Assembly: GCA_963576565.1 (NCBI GenBank)
Contig: OY755042.1
Span: forward strand, 3,400,112 to 3,464,111
Length of the DNA stretch: 64,000 nucleotides
Reading direction: 5' to 3'
DNA from: Aspidapion aeneum
Taxonomy: Eukaryota; Arthropoda; Insecta; Coleoptera; Brentidae
Shown: positions 1 through 11,900 of the stretch, piece by piece
How the letters are laid out: every line of letters starts with the position of its first letter
Position numbering within the stretch: the stretch's first letter is position 1
The notes under the pieces: model-generated
Databases searched by the model: none
What the model saw: the letters and a program-made list of their open reading frames with translations, nothing else
Told to the model about the DNA's origin: nothing
Made by a program: the position numbers and the translations under genes

Positions 1-255
1 TAATTTTTAGGCCTAAGTATTTATACTCATCACAGGACCGAATTCGCTGCCCGGTATTTAAGATTAGATCCTGTTTCATTCCACCGATACACATATACTC
101 TGTCTTATTGAGATTAAGCTCTAGTCCCCACTTATTGTACTCTTCTATTAGTTTTCGTGTCATATATTCGAGGTCGTCATAATCCTGAGCCATCACTATC
201 TGATCATCGGCGAAACATAAAGTATACAAGGTGGTTTCATCCAACGGAATTTCCA
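1..255 (-). pseudogene. LINE reverse transcriptase fragment (RTE-like), cut by window start
   Basis: Reading the minus strand gives about 80 residues of reverse transcriptase palm and thumb. An FADDQ catalytic box is followed by a stretch reading EYMTRKLIEEYNKWGLELN, then NKTEYMC and DEYKYLGL. This order is characteristic of RTE-type and related non-LTR retrotransposons. The element's 3' part lies beyond position 1, and the 5' side stops near 255 in unrelated AT-rich sequence. A relative lies at 42105-42950 on the same strand, where the FADDQ box has decayed to YAKDQ. Here the catalytic DD is intact, but no long ORF opens, so I treat it as a fragment. Confidence 0.8.
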
Positions 256-1203
256 AGTGGCAGCAAACATCAAAATATTTTTTATAAGCGGTTTTAGATC
301 TGAGATGTGAAATTTAGTATCCAAAGGAGATTTATGGCGCCGCAAGCAAAATATTTTTAAAAATTACGTAGAATTTGTGACAAATTTGAAATAAGTGATG
401 CTGCTAAACTAAAAAATAAGTTATATTAACCAAGACTTCGTCCCAAAAATGAATTAGTCACAAAATAAATTGATTTTTTTTGATAAATTTTCGATGACAC
501 TGCCCACCAGCTGCGTGTTCTTAATATTTTGCACAACAATAAAAATATTGACATTAAACGGTAATCATGTAGGTGAACATTGTTCATTAATGTGAAAAGA
601 TATAATTTTTTTAAATGAGTTATAACGCAATTAGGCGTTTCCCACGTCCAACAGATTCTTAGTCACCACAATGTTGACTGGAGTCACTACAACTGATATA
701 TTTAACAGGTTGACTGTCCCAGCGCAGCGGTATTATGTTCACTGAGGCAGGTCAAAAAGTGTAAAGAAGACAAAAAGTTTAAATACCTTTGTTCAAAAAA
801 TCGAAAAGTGAAGCCAACATAGCTTAATTTGGAAACAATAGCAAATTTAAATTCGCAAACGCGAATTTTTAAGTGCGCATGCCTGTGTTTTTTTCACGTA
901 GACACACAGCTGGTGAACGCCATATTTGTTTATTTAAATTTTGCGGTAAAATTAGGATTTTTTTGTGAAAAATTGCAAATAATTCACGTAAAACATATGC
1001 GGTTTGTGGAAAAATGTCCGAGAGAAGTAAGGAAGTGCCATTATATAGGTAAGTACTTGTATTTTTCTTCATAATTTGTTAATAAAGTGAATATAAGAAT
1101 GGGTGTGCGCTATAATAAGTGAGTCGAAATAAATTTAAAATAAATAAAGTTAAAAAAATTTGCATATTTATTTGTAGCCAAATAAAAGAACTTATGGGGC
1201 CCA
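256..1203. other. AT-rich spacer, nothing recognised
   Basis: Short ORFs of 67-81 codons on both strands (829-1074 and 869-1072) overlap each other, show no domain and have low-complexity composition. I see no repeat structure here. Confidence 0.5.
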
Positions 1204-1692
1204 CTAGGTAATAAGATTGTCAAAGTAAAAAAAAGCAGGTCTCCAAGCAATATTAATTTTACCGAGCAACGCCAATTCTGTGCAAGCTTGCAAATGAGAT
1301 TTCGATAATTCATGCTTTTTAATTTTTGCCTGTAGATGATTTAAGTCAGTTACCCCTATGCGGCTCCATCTTTTATCCATGCTTGCATTGAAAAATAATA
1401 AGCATGGAAAACAAAATAACGAGTTTGTAACATCACATCCACAAATCCAGTTGTTTTTTTGGTAAATATCTTTTCTAAAGTATTTTTTAAAATTCCTACC
1501 TTCTTTTCTTTTGGAGCAAGTTTGCGATAATTCTAGTTCTGGAGTCGGCCTTCCTAATCTTTTAATTTCAATTTTTTGATTTAAATTAAAGGAGGAAAAG
1601 CTTGCTATAATGTTTTGTACACAATTAAGTCTTGAATTACTTCCAGGATTACCCGAACCCGAACTTATAACTGCCTCAGACATATTCGACAC
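1204..1692 (-). pseudogene. hAT-type transposase N-terminal fragment with TTF zinc finger
   Basis: A 162-codon ORF. Residues ~60-130 match the TTF-type zinc finger found at the N-terminus of hAT-related transposases and ZMYM-type host derivatives. A basic FKKYFRKDIYQKNNWICGC segment is followed by a Cys-rich FCFPCLLFF, a W..G..D..HL motif, and a K-HE-S--H helix supplying the last ligand. The leader has the usual low-complexity Ser/Asn run and a GRPTPEL motif. The dimerisation and RNase H-like catalytic domains are absent downstream, so it is 3'-truncated. The ATG at 1692 opens the frame and upstream stops are close. Fragments of a related element lie at 44952-45483 and 21120-21530. Domestication cannot be excluded, but truncation makes a dead copy likelier. 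Confidence 0.65.
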
Positions 1693-2280
1693 TTGTAGAT
1701 AATAATGAACCCAAAAATGACAAACAAGAAGCCGAAAACAGCATAAAATTCACTTAAAAACTGCGTAAATAAATTTTAATTACGCCCAATACACGCATAC
1801 TAACGATAATATAAACAGTAATCAGCTGAGAACTATAAAAAAACGATGCAAGTGTGTATTGATTTAGCGCACCACGCCGCCCTTTTCTGGACCGATATCC
1901 CGAGCATTTCCGATCCAATTGCGTGGCAAAAATTCGATTAAAGAAGAACGCCGAATCCACGCGCACCTCCAGATTCAAGCCCGCCCTCTCATATCTCTAG
2001 ATCTAAGCATGCGGCAGCAAGCGTCAAGTCGAAAAGATATTAATTACTTCCGTTAGTGGCCGATAGATGCCACTAGCGGGATCGGGATAATTAAAAAATA
2101 AATAAAAAACAACAGTAATTATTTAATAATAGTTTGTATTTATTTTTTTTTGTTATTTTTGCTGGGGGTGCGCGCGCACCAGCGCTCCTATGGACGGGCC
2201 GCCCCTGCATTAACCACTCTTTATGGTATCCACAATAAATTTGCACAATTAATTTTAGAAAAACTACAATTTTAATCCAC
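1693..2280. other. Intergenic sequence, no gene recognised
   Basis: It contains small unrelated ORFs only. A GC-richer patch at about 2160-2215 with alternating CG is not part of any structure I can define. Confidence 0.4.
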
Positions 2281-2610
2281 AATTTGATAAATTTTCACCC
2301 GATCACCTTTTTTTTTGACATGCGTTTAGCAGCATGTTAGGGGTAATAATTTGAAATGCTTCTGTAATTTTATTTCAAAGTTCTTCCAAATTATTGACCC
2401 TATTAGCGGCACCCCCACTTTTTTCAAACCATAATATGCTTTCAAAATTCTTTAGATCAGAAGTTATACGGACCCCTCACTTATTAAGGGCACGCGTCAC
2501 CGCGCCTCTGGGTTCGCAAACGTTGTTTTTAATGTAACTGCACAAAAATAAGTCATTGGAAGCAAGATCGGGCGATCTCGCTGGCAATAAGATAGTTCCC
2601 CGTGTGCTAA
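2281..2610 (-). pseudogene. Decayed Tc1/mariner (IS630)-type transposase C-terminus
   Basis: Minus-strand translation, changing frame several times, gives pieces typical of the C-terminal third of IS630/Tc1/mariner transposases. A segment corresponding to the SPDL..DYFLWG box with the second catalytic Asp reads as DLASNDYFLC, followed by SYIKNNV, and further on ITPNMLLNACQ. Stops and frame changes interrupt the fragment, so it is inactive. No terminal inverted repeats could be paired with it. It is a different lineage from the mariner fragment at 13013-13350. Confidence 0.55.
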
Positions 2611-3495
2611 TCAATCGATAGTAAATTGGGCGACAAGATTCCTATGTTTCTAGATGAGTGGTCCTCTCGGTATATGAGTCTTATATTAAATTTTAAGATT
2701 TTGAGTAAGAAAGATAGAGAATATTTTAGAATGGTAATAGTAAAACTAATAAAAAAGGCACCTAATGCCATCGAACATAAGCTTTTAGATACATTCGCCT
2801 TATTGGAGATCACCGAGCCCACTAAATATTTTCAAATATAGAGGGTGCCACCATATTTCTTAAGACTTCACATTGCTACCAGTGTTGCCGTGTTTGGTAA
2901 ATATTAATGTGCTTTAATATTTCTGTATTTCTTATAATTTTTGAAATAATGAACAATTAATAAATACTAAAAAACGAAAATAAAAAACAATTTGAAAACT
3001 ATAGAATTCTTCTAGTATAACAATAATTTGTTTTTTAAGCATATAAGCTTTACTTGTCTTCGACTACTCGTAAAATTCTATAATCAGAATTAGGATGAAT
3101 GTATTGAGCTAATAGCTAATAATAATAAGCTGAATTCAGAAATTCTCATACATTTGTGATTATTTATGAGATGCTAAAACTAAGCATAGGTCTTTATTAT
3201 TGTTAATATTTACTATGTTAAATCCAGCCGACAAAAAACTTTGCAAACAAAAAATATCCAGAACGACTGCAGTGACTCCAAATTCTCGCATGGTTTTAAA
3301 AAGAGAGGAGTAGATTTTGGAAAACTAACAACTGGTCGACCTTTAAAATGTGGGATTTAATTTGTTGTCATATAAAAATAGTGGATTTGTTCACTAATTT
3401 GCATATTAAATATTCCATAGATATAAATATACAGAATATCTATCATAACTTTCTTTCAAGCCATAAAAAATTAAATTGAGCAACCCTGCAAAACT
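2611..3495. other. AT-rich spacer, nothing recognised
   Basis: Complementary 71-codon ORFs at 2607-2822 and 2626-2841 overlap on opposite strands and match no family I know. The rest is A/T-rich without repeats. Confidence 0.4.
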
Positions 3496-4192
3496 ACACA
3501 TGTATACAAGACGCTAGCCCTACCAAGTCCACTTCCAATCCCTGACTTCGCATGCATAGATCTACCAATATTATTTACCTCATGTATTAGAATAGATGTA
3601 CAGGGTGATTTTCACTTGAATGATTCTAACCACATGAAAATAGAAAGTTTCAAAAACCTAACCTAACGAAACCTAATCAGATCTAACCGAACCGAACTAA
3701 AGCAAACTAACCAATATTTTTTTTCCAAAAAAAAACTTTCCTGACTTCCTACCCGGGATCCTAGAGGATGTGAATCCCAACCGGACCGTACCGAACCGAA
3801 CCTATCCAAACCTAACCCTACCCAACTAAACCTAATTAGCAGTACGTGTTGTAGTTTAGTTTGGTTAGGTTAGGTTTGGTTCAGTTTAGTTAGGTTCGGT
3901 TTGGTTCGGTTCGGATTCACATCCTCTAGGATCCCGGGCAGGAAGTCAGGAAAGTTTTTTTTTTTGAAAAAAATTATTGATTCAGTTTTCTTTGGTTCGG
4001 TTAGATTTGATTAGGTTTTGTTAGGTTAGGTTTTTGAAACTTTCTATTTTCATGTGGTTAGAATCATTCAAGTGAAAATCACCCTGTATTCATCTATTCT
4101 AATACATGAGGTAAATAATATTGGTAGATCTGCGCATGCGAAGTAAGGGATTGAAAGGGGACTTGGTAGCGCTAGCGTCTTGTCACATGTGT
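3496..4192. mobile_element. Fold-back MITE, about 350-bp arms, GGTTAGG-rich centre
   Basis: The two halves are near-perfect reverse complements. The outer ends (ACACATGT at 3496, ACATGTGT at 4185-4192) lead through a matching CAAGACGCTAGC..CCAAGTCC block. Next comes the block around TACCAATATTATTTACCTCA, then CAGGGTGATTTTCACTTG at 3601, mirrored at about 4071-4087. The centre carries degenerate GGTTAGG/GGTTCGG runs and a CCCGGGATCCTAGAGGATG palindrome arm. The CAGGGTG ends inside the arms could be an inner MITE or an older border. A half copy of the centre is at 48986-49255. No target duplication is clear. There is no coding capacity. Confidence 0.8.
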
Positions 4193-4430
4193 CAGGTGTT
4201 TCTGTTGTTGTGATTGGTTGTTACGTCAAACATGCCCCCTCGCGCATACGTATATACGGACGGTGCACTGGGCGCAACCAACTAGATTAATCTATTTTGA
4301 TCAGATAATTAGAGAGGAATAAATAGCTTTAAGACGAGTGCGCAGGCGAATTTGATGGAGACACCGTGAGGATTTGTCAGTCGGCCATTTTATTCCCCTG
4401 AATTCTCCTCTGATACCGAATTACTAACAA

Positions 4431-4520
4431 GGCGGCAGGGTAGTGCCGTGGTATGGTCGTCGGCTTCACCTGCAGATGGTACCAGGATCGCGTCTCGAAC
4501 GATGCAAAAACAAAAAAAAA
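4431..4520 (+). repeat. Possible tRNA-derived SINE fragment
   Basis: TAGTGCCGTGG at 4441-4451 resembles a tRNA box A. About 40 bp later GTCTCGAACGATG resembles a weak box B. An A-rich tail follows directly (about 4506-4520). The layout is that of a tRNA-derived SINE head with tail, but both boxes deviate from consensus and no second copy occurs in the window. Confidence 0.3.
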
Positions 4521-4869
4521 ATCTGTCGCCCTTTCGCCAACTTCCTTTTCAGCGTTCAACAGCCGTCATTAAATAAGCATGCGATGCGATCCACGCAAAA
4601 AATATAAGTTGACCTTGAACATAGAGAATATACGCAGGTGCAGTCCAGGAGCCGAACCGAACCGAACCAACCGAACCGAACCGACACGCAGCCAGCCGCG
4701 GAACCAGGGATAAAAACCCAGGAGTCTGCTATAAGTGCTATATAGTCGGAACCAGGATGGCGCCAGCATAAATCTCCTACAGTCAACTCACGACGACCAT
4801 GAATCTGCTATCGTCTATAACCAAGTTCTGCTGGGACGATAGCGGTATAAGATAGATCCAAGTCTACTG

Positions 4870-4963
4870 TGACATTTCTATCTTAGTTTTTGGTAAGGTA
4901 TCTAATGATGTCACTTACAGGGTGATATTAGATACCTTATCAAAAACTAAGATAGGAATGTCA
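4870..4963. mobile_element. Short hairpin MITE
   Basis: Arms of 37 bp, 4870-4906 and 4927-4963, are almost perfectly complementary (TGACATTTCTATCTTAG paired with CTAAGATAGGAATGTCA). A 20-bp loop between them contains CAGGGTG. No coding sequence. Confidence 0.65.
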
Positions 4964-5317
4964 AGGTCACTTTGCTCTAAGTTAAACCGTTTGAGTTTTA
5001 TAGGCCCCTAAACCACGGATCACCTAACAAACAGATAGGGAACTCAGGTGGTGGGGGGTGCTACGCGCATCTTTCACGCAGCCTGCCATGTTGGGGTCAA
5101 CCACTCCAGAGGCGCATTCTGTATTTTAATATTTTTTAAACTTTTACTACGTGTTGAGCGTTAGTGGTGTGTAGATGAGATTTTTGTGTTCGATATAATA
5201 TGTGATTTTTGATTTTAAACAATGGGAACGATTTGTGCCGTAAGAGACTGTAAATCCACGCGACGATATACCCTGAATCATTGACCCTTAAATTAAGCAC
5301 AGGTTCACAAATTAAAA

Positions 5318-6008
5318 GGGTAGGGGACAATTCCTGATTGGCCGCGGCCCGTTATGCCGCGGGGACAATTTGCCGTTAATCGAATTGCCGCGGGGACAAT
5401 TTGCCGCGGGAACAATTCGCCGCGAGATTTTTGTTTCATGATATTACCATTGTTTTATTTATCTTGACTTCATATAATATTTTTTTATAAAAATAATGTT
5501 TACAAATTTTCCAACTAGGTATTTGGTGGTAACTATACAATCCAGCATTTTTTTAATTGGAAAAAATATATAAAATGGCGAATGTAGAATGGCGTTTTTT
5601 GCCATTTATGAACCGATATGCATCACACTAGAAACTTTATTAAATTTTAAATTATTTTTAACTTAAACTAAAAAAAATCAAATTGGGAACCGACCTGAAA
5701 CACCTTAAAGTTCCGAATTTGATGAATATCGTTTAATCAATTTAAAAATCCACCTTTTTTGTTCTGCTAAGTAAAAAACTGTATTGAGTGACCTTAATCA
5801 CTGCAAAGTTTAAAATTTGAGAAAATTCTGTGGGAAAAGTTTTAAAAAAGTGATAATCGAACAAACAAATATATTATATGAAGTCAAGCTAAATAAAACT
5901 GTTTAAACAATTGCCACTGACATGAAACGACGAATCGGCCGGCGGCGAATAGTCCCCGAGGCGAATCAGTCCGCGGCAAATCGGCTGCGGCGAGTTGTCC
6001 CATCTCCC
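5318..6008. mobile_element. MITE with GC-rich subterminal repeats (GCCGCGGGGACAAT type)
   Basis: The left end carries several spaced copies of GCCGCGGGGACAATTTG and variants (5340-5432), ending in AATTCGCCGCGAG. The right end (about 5930-6005) carries the inverted equivalents (GGCGAATAGTCCCC, GCGGCAAATCGGC, CGGCGAGTTGTCC). Inward of these, TTATTTATCTTGACTTCATA is mirrored by TATGAAGTCAAGCTAAATAA. The interior is AT-rich and non-coding. Repeated subterminal motifs of this kind are often transposase-binding sites, which is inference here. A fragment with GCGGGGACAATTCGCCGC sits at 12535-12552. Confidence 0.7.
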
Positions 6009-8948
6009 AATTTAAAATAATAAAACAAAAAAGTGCACCAAAGAAAATGTTAACTCTTTAAAAAATGGTAGGTTTGGCAAACGTTAAGTTAATTTTTCAT
6101 TTTTGTTTATTATGTATTCAAAAACTCCAACACATTTTTAATATTTTTGGTTATGATCTGTGTTTTCAATAGCTTAAAACTGCAACTAATGTAAATTTCA
6201 CTGCTAAAGTGTTAAACACCTCTTGAAATCAAAGGGTCTTGTGATTTTTTTTCGGTTTTTTAAAAATATTATATCAAGAGTTTGTTTGAGTTTAAAAAAA
6301 TTTGATGTTTTTTATGCACCTCAAAAATTTTTAGGATAAAGATCCAACATTCTTTAGAAAATGTCTAATTTTGACGTAAGCTTTTAGAACATCATATAAG
6401 ATTTATATAAGATCCTCGTTCCTTACTGATTTTAAAAATATTTAACGCGTCGATGCTCTGATAAAATTATTATTTAGGTTTTTAATGCATTATATCTCAA
6501 AATGCTGTGAATATTTTTAAAATAACAAAACAAATATCTAAAATTGTAGGTTGTTTCGATTTAAAAGGTCCCTCCTATCAAAATTTAACATTTTGGCCAG
6601 CAAATTATTTAAAAAAACCGAATTATTACCGTTTCGGTAATGCATAATTCCACAAAATTTTAATGGTCTGTTATAATTTTTAAGAAACAAACAAAAAATC
6701 GAAAAAAAATGCTAAGTTTAACACCCTGTAAAAACCAAGAGTAAAAAAACAAAATGTAATGCGAAAAAAATCTTTGTTTTGACCATTTCAACAACCCCTT
6801 AAAGTTTCATGCATCATTTAAATTACACCCTGTACATACACATACGAATTTGTTATAATTTTTTATTATGCTACTATTTACACTTTTAAGGATACATATA
6901 AAACAACTATTTTTTTTAAATATTAGATTTTACTAAATTTTAAAATATTAATTTACCGTGAAGCAAGTTTGTGCTAATTGTAAAGATTATTTGGTCACCC
7001 TGTATCTCCTTAAACTTTAAATTTTTTGAAAAAACTAATAAATAATATCTGATTCCAGTAAATTAAGAAATTACTCTACAATGTCCAACTTCTAATATTT
7101 AAATTTCACAATTTTACTCCTCTTCAAACTTAATAAATATTATCCCAATAAAACAAAAAAAACAAAAAAAGCAATCAATTTTTTTCTTTTTGTATTTGGC
7201 TGTATGCTGGAAACGACAACATGCTAACGTATTCTGGACGAAGAAGAATACCTCTTTTTGTGCTTTCCCTATCTCTCATTCAATAAAACACATTATTTCC
7301 ATAGTCCCCTACAGAGGACAACATATAATTTTTTTACGCGGCCGAAACTCTAAAATTCATTTTAGCTCCCATTTTTAGCAGTACAAAACTATTTTAATGT
7401 TTTTATTGTTTCTGGCAGTAAAAATATTTTTTCGCTTTAACAATCTGTAACATTCATATTTTATGATAAATTTATTTTAGTCCGGCTCTGAGTTTGATTC
7501 CCAATGCTCAGCCATCGTTGAATTCTCCGAGATCAAAGACCGCCAGCCGGCTTATTTATCTGTTTGTGAGGTGATCCGTGCCTAAACTGTCTAGAATGAC
7601 ATTTTTCACGGGGTTCTAACTCAAAAACTATTGACAATAGATGTGCCTGAGATAAAATTACTTAGAATTATTGGTGGAATCCAAATATGTAATAAAATAC
7701 AGGGTGTCCCATTTGAAAAAATAAAGTTGACATCGGTAGAGCCTTTTTGGCACACCCTGTACAATAAATAGTTGCATCAGGATTTGTCCCCCTCAAAAGC
7801 AAAATCGACGTGTCCGAGCATTTTTGAATTTAATTACAAAAAAAAGAAAAAAGCTAGGTGCAAACTTTTCGTTGGACCACCCTGTACATATAATAATTCT
7901 GAAAACCCTGTATAACACCGCTTTGCTCTTATGCAGGTTTTATTTATTCGGCCGATCAAAAAAAGTGTAACCGTTATGCTATATTTTATTTACTTTTACG
8001 AGTTGAGGACCGTTACAAAAGAAAAAGAAAATTGAAAACAAAAGGGGCACGTACGCCTGAGCATTGTTTTGTTTTATTTGGTGGTGTTCCAAGCCATTGG
8101 TTAAGGTTTGACAGTAAAAAAGAGTTAAAAAATAATACGCTACAATGCTTACAGTATTTTTTAAATTTTTTTGCCAAAACCAGGAAATTACAAAAATTAT
8201 TTTAAAAAAATTATTGGTTCTAAGTGTAAATAAGTGCTTTTGTCATAATGGTTAACTTTATTTCGAAGAGTCATGCATTACAACAAAGGTAAAATTCAAA
8301 CATCATTTTTTAGGCTTACTACGGGCGCCCATTTTTTTAATGTCATCTTAAAATTGACTTAACTCGTCTGGAAAGCCCGGAATTTCAACGGGCTTTAAAA
8401 ACTGCTATCAAAAATCATTTAATGAATCATGATGCTTATTTTAAACCATCCGGTGTTACCAAACAACGCACTGCTTCTCTATATTCCACAAATGTAGGAA
8501 ACATAATGGGACATTAAAAAAGTAGGCGAGTGTACATTACATTTAGGATCTGTTTTCGTCATAATGACAAAAAGACGCGAAGCGTAGGTTGGATAAGCTT
8601 TAAGTGCGGAAAAACTATTTTGCGCACGTATCAGGAACAATATTCTTTGTGCGGAAAACATAAAAAAATTAAATTGTAACAAAAATAAACCAAAACACAC
8701 GCTACATCGAAGACTTGAAACTCTAAACTGACATAAAAGTGTTGTATAACAATGTATTTTGATTGCTAAAAACAAACCGCATTCGACACCAAAAGGCGTC
8801 CATAATATGGTAAAAGTTTTCCCGCAGTATTCGGGAAAGTGCTAGTTTGCGTATACAAAAGTGTGCAAAAGTAGTTTATTTGTTGTCACTCGCAGAAAAA
8901 TCATTATTATTGCTACTGTTACTATTTCCTGTTAAAACGGCCTTTAGG
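6009..8948. other. AT-rich repeat-derived sequence, no gene
   Basis: No convincing ORF. CACCCTGTA-type motifs recur (about 6723, 6826, 6997, 7754 and 7879). A tiny pair, TACAGGGTGT at 7699 and ACACCCTGTA at 7752-7761, bounds 63 bp. The stretch CAAAATCGACGTGTCCGAGC (7801-7820) recurs with one change at 20750-20769. ATCTGTTTGTGAGGTGATCC (about 7558) is an inverted relative of 5010-5035. The 98-codon minus ORF at 8479-8775 has no recognisable domain. Confidence 0.45.
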
Positions 8949-9049
8949 CCAAACAAGTTTCGTGGCTAACCGGCAATCTCTCATATTTTTTCGTGGGTAG
9001 CCTGAAAGCTTAACCTCACGGAGGTCCAAGATCTAATGGAAACCTAATA

Positions 9050-9097
9050 AGTGTTGACAGTTAACTGTTTCGTCCTTATGGGACTCCTCAGTACACT
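9050..9097 (-). ncRNA. Hammerhead ribozyme, copy 1 (one stem I mismatch)
   Basis: The minus strand carries CTGAGGA, stem II GTCC-CATAA-GGAC, GAAA, stem III ACAG-TTAA-CTGT and the cleavage triplet GTC. The stem I base next to the core is A instead of T, so the innermost stem I pair is A:A. Activity is probably reduced. Confidence 0.75.
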
Positions 9098-9443
9098 GCT
9101 GGTCAATGTGACAAATCTTGCGAAGTTAATTAGACGGTTTTGTCTCTAATAAATTCCGTTGATTGACACTCACTGTCTTGATGACGGGTAAAAATCATTA
9201 TGCGTTGATCCGGCCTGAAAGACAAAGAGCTGTCGTAGGTCACGGACTATAGTTTGTTTTCTTTTATTTGCATTCGATCTTTTCATTGATCGATATTGTA
9301 TAGCAGTTTTTCGCCTGCGTTTGTTTATTGTTTCTCTCGTATCTCGGTAGATGGCGCTTCTTGCGATAGTTTTCTCACTATTTACATTTTGTTAGAGACA
9401 AAACCGTCTAATTAACTTCGCAAGATTTGTCACATTGACCAGC

Positions 9444-9491
9444 AGTGTTCTGAGGAGTCCCATAAGGACGAAACAGTTAACTGTCAACACT
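9444..9491 (+). ncRNA. Hammerhead ribozyme, copy 2 (core intact)
   Basis: Stem I 5' strand AGTGTT (9444-9449), CTGAGGA (9450-9456), stem II GTCC/GGAC with loop CATAA (9457-9469), GAAA (9470-9473). Stem III ACAG/CTGT is closed by TTAA (9473-9484). H17 is C9485 and the predicted cut lies between 9485 and 9486. Stem I 3' strand AACACT (9486-9491) pairs perfectly with AGTGTT. A further ACC/GGT pairing beyond an internal loop is possible. Open stem I and short stem III make it type I. Confidence 0.85.
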
Positions 9492-9919
9492 TATTAGGTG
9501 TCCATTAGATCTTGGACCCCCGTGAGGTTAAGCTTTCAGGCCACCCACGGAAAAATATGAGAAAAACAAAAACTCGTTTTTGCCCGATTAGCCACGAAAC
9601 TTGTTTGATTTTTTAATTCACGGGGACGAAATTTCACGTTTGTTAGTATTATTTGGCTTAAAAATTCCGTTGATTGACGCTCACTGTCTTGATGACGGGT
9701 AAAAATACAATATGTGTTAATCCGGCCTAAAAGACAAAGAGCTGTCGTAGGTCACGGACTATAGTTTCAAACGTGAAATTTCATACCCGTGAATTTAAAA
9801 ATCAAACAAGTTTCATGGCTAATCGGGCAAAAAGGAGTTTTTTGTTTCCCTTATATTTTTCCGTGGGTAGCTTGAAAGCTTAACCTCACGGGGGTCCAAG
9901 ATCTAATGGACACCTAATA

Positions 9920-9967
9920 AGTGTTGACAGTTAACCGTTTCGTCCTTATGGGACTCCTCAGAACACT
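9920..9967 (-). ncRNA. Hammerhead ribozyme, copy 3 (core intact)
   Basis: Same core as copy 2, read on the minus strand: stem I AGTGTT/AACACT, CTGAGGA, GTCC-CATAA-GGAC, GAAA, GTC. Stem III reads ACGG-TTAA-CTGT, so one A-U pair becomes G-U and pairing is preserved. The predicted cut is between 9926 and 9925. Confidence 0.85.
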
Positions 9968-10431
9968 GCTGGTCAAGTGACAAATCTTGCGAAGTTAATC
10001 AGACGGTTTTGTCTCTAATTAAACGTAATTAGTGAGCGAACTATAGCAAGAGGCGCCATCTACCGAGATACGAGAGAAACAAAAAACCGAAAGCAGCGAA
10101 ACACTGCTATACAATGTCGATCAATGAAAAGATCGAATGCAAATAAAAGAAAACAACTATAGTCCGTGACCTACGACAGCTCTTTGTCTTTTCAGGCCGG
10201 ATCAACGCATTTTGCATTTTTACCCGTCATCAAGACAGTGAACGTCAATCAACGGAATTTTTAAGCCAAACAATACTAACAAACGTGAAATTTCATACCC
10301 GTGAATTTAAAAATCAAACAAGTTTCATGGCTAATCGGGCAAAAAGGAGTTTTTTGTTTCCCTTATATTTTTCCGTGGGTAGCTTGAAAGCTTAACCTCA
10401 CGGGGGTCCAAGATCTAATGGACACCTAATA

Positions 10432-10479
10432 AGTGTTGACAGTTAACCGTTTCGTCCTTATGGGACTCCTCAGAACACT
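10432..10479 (-). ncRNA. Hammerhead ribozyme, copy 4 (core intact)
   Basis: Identical to copy 3 and exactly 512 bp from it. Transcription through both would release a 512-nt monomer between cuts. Confidence 0.85.
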
Positions 10480-10943
10480 GCTGGTCAAGTGACAAATCTT
10501 GCGAAGTTAATCAGACGGTTTTGTCTCTAATTAAACGTAATTAGTGAGCGAACTATAGCAAGAGGCGCCATCTACCGAGATACGAGAGAAACAAAAAACC
10601 GAAAGCAGCGAAACACTGCTATACAATGTCGATCAATGAAAAGATCGAATGCAAATAAAAGAAAACAACTATAGTCCGTGACCTACGACAGCTCTTTGTC
10701 TTTTCAGGCCGGATCAACGCATTTTGCATTTTTACCCGTCATCAAGACAGTGAACGTCAATCAACGAAATTTTTAAGTCAAACAATACTAACAAACGTGA
10801 AATTTCATACCCGTGAATTTAAAAATCAAACAAGTTTCATGGCTAATCGGGCAAAAAGGAGTTTTTTGTTTCCCTTATATTTTTCAGTGGGTAGCTTGAA
10901 AGCTTAACCTCACGGGGGTCCAAGATCTAATGGACACCTAATA

Positions 10944-10991
10944 AGTGTTGACAGTTAACCGTTTCGTCCTTATGGGACTCCTCAGAACACT
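10944..10991 (-). ncRNA. Hammerhead ribozyme, copy 5 (core intact)
   Basis: Identical to copies 3 and 4, again 512 bp further on. Confidence 0.85.
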
Positions 10992-11852
10992 GCTGGTCAA
11001 GTGACAAATCTTGCGAAGTTAATCAGACGGTTTTGTCTCTAATTAAACGTAATTAGTGAGCGAACTATAGCAAGAGGCGCCATCTACCGAGATACGAGAG
11101 AAACAAAAAACCGAAAGCAGCGAAACACTGCTATACAATGTCGATCAATGAAAAGATCGAATGCAAATAAAAGAAAACAACTATAGTCCGTGACCTACGA
11201 CAGCTCTTTGTCTTTTCAGGCCGGATCAACGCATTTTGCATTTTTACCCGTCATCAAGACAGTGAACGTCAATCAACGGAATTTTTAAGCCAAACAATAC
11301 TAACAAACGTGAAATTTCATACCCGTGAATTTAAAAATCAAACAAGTTTCATGGCTAATCGGGCAAAAAGGAGTTTTTTGTTTCCCTTATATTTTTCCGT
11401 GGGTAGCTTGAAAGCTTAACCTCACGGGGGTTTCAAGCTACCCACGGAAAAATATAAGGGAAACAAAAAACTCCTTTTTGCCCGATTAGCCATGAAACTT
11501 GTTTGATTTTTAAATTCACGGGTATGAAATTTCACGTTTGTTAGTATTGTTTGGCTTAAAAATTCCGTTGATTGACGTTCACTGTCTTGATGACGGGTAA
11601 AAATGCAAAATGCGTTGATCCGGCCTGAAAAGACAAAGAGCTGTCGTAGGTCACGGACTATAGTTGTTTTCTTTTATTTGCATTCGATCTTTTCATTGAT
11701 CGACATTGTATAGCAGTGTTTCGCTGCTTTCGGTTTTTTGTTTCTCTCGTATCTCGGTAGATGGCGCCTCTTGCTATAGTTCGCTCACTAATTACGTTTA
11801 ATTAGAGACAAAACCGTCTGATTAACTTCGCAAGATTTGTCACTTGACCAGC

Positions 11853-11900
11853 AGTGTTCTGAGGAGTCCCATAAGGACGAAACGGTTAACTGTCAACACT
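11853..11900 (+). ncRNA. Hammerhead ribozyme, copy 6 (core intact, inverted unit)
   Basis: Plus-strand copy in the inverted unit: AGTGTT 11853-11858, CTGAGGA 11859-11865, GTC ending at 11894 (predicted cut after it), AACACT 11895-11900. Same stem III variant (ACGG/CTGT) as copies 3-5. Confidence 0.85.

Noticed and set aside
3840..3915. GGTTAGG/CCTAACC runs as internal telomeric (TTAGG)n repeats
   Set aside because: The units vary (TTAGG, TTCGG, TTTGG), are not in register, and sit inside a fold-back MITE with a half copy at 48986; this is element sequence, not telomere.
9172..9245. A second hammerhead-like string in the unit (TTGATGACGGG ... CCTGAAAAGAC ... GCTGTC)
   Set aside because: The core would need CTGATGA but has TTGATGA, and stem II and stem III do not pair convincingly.
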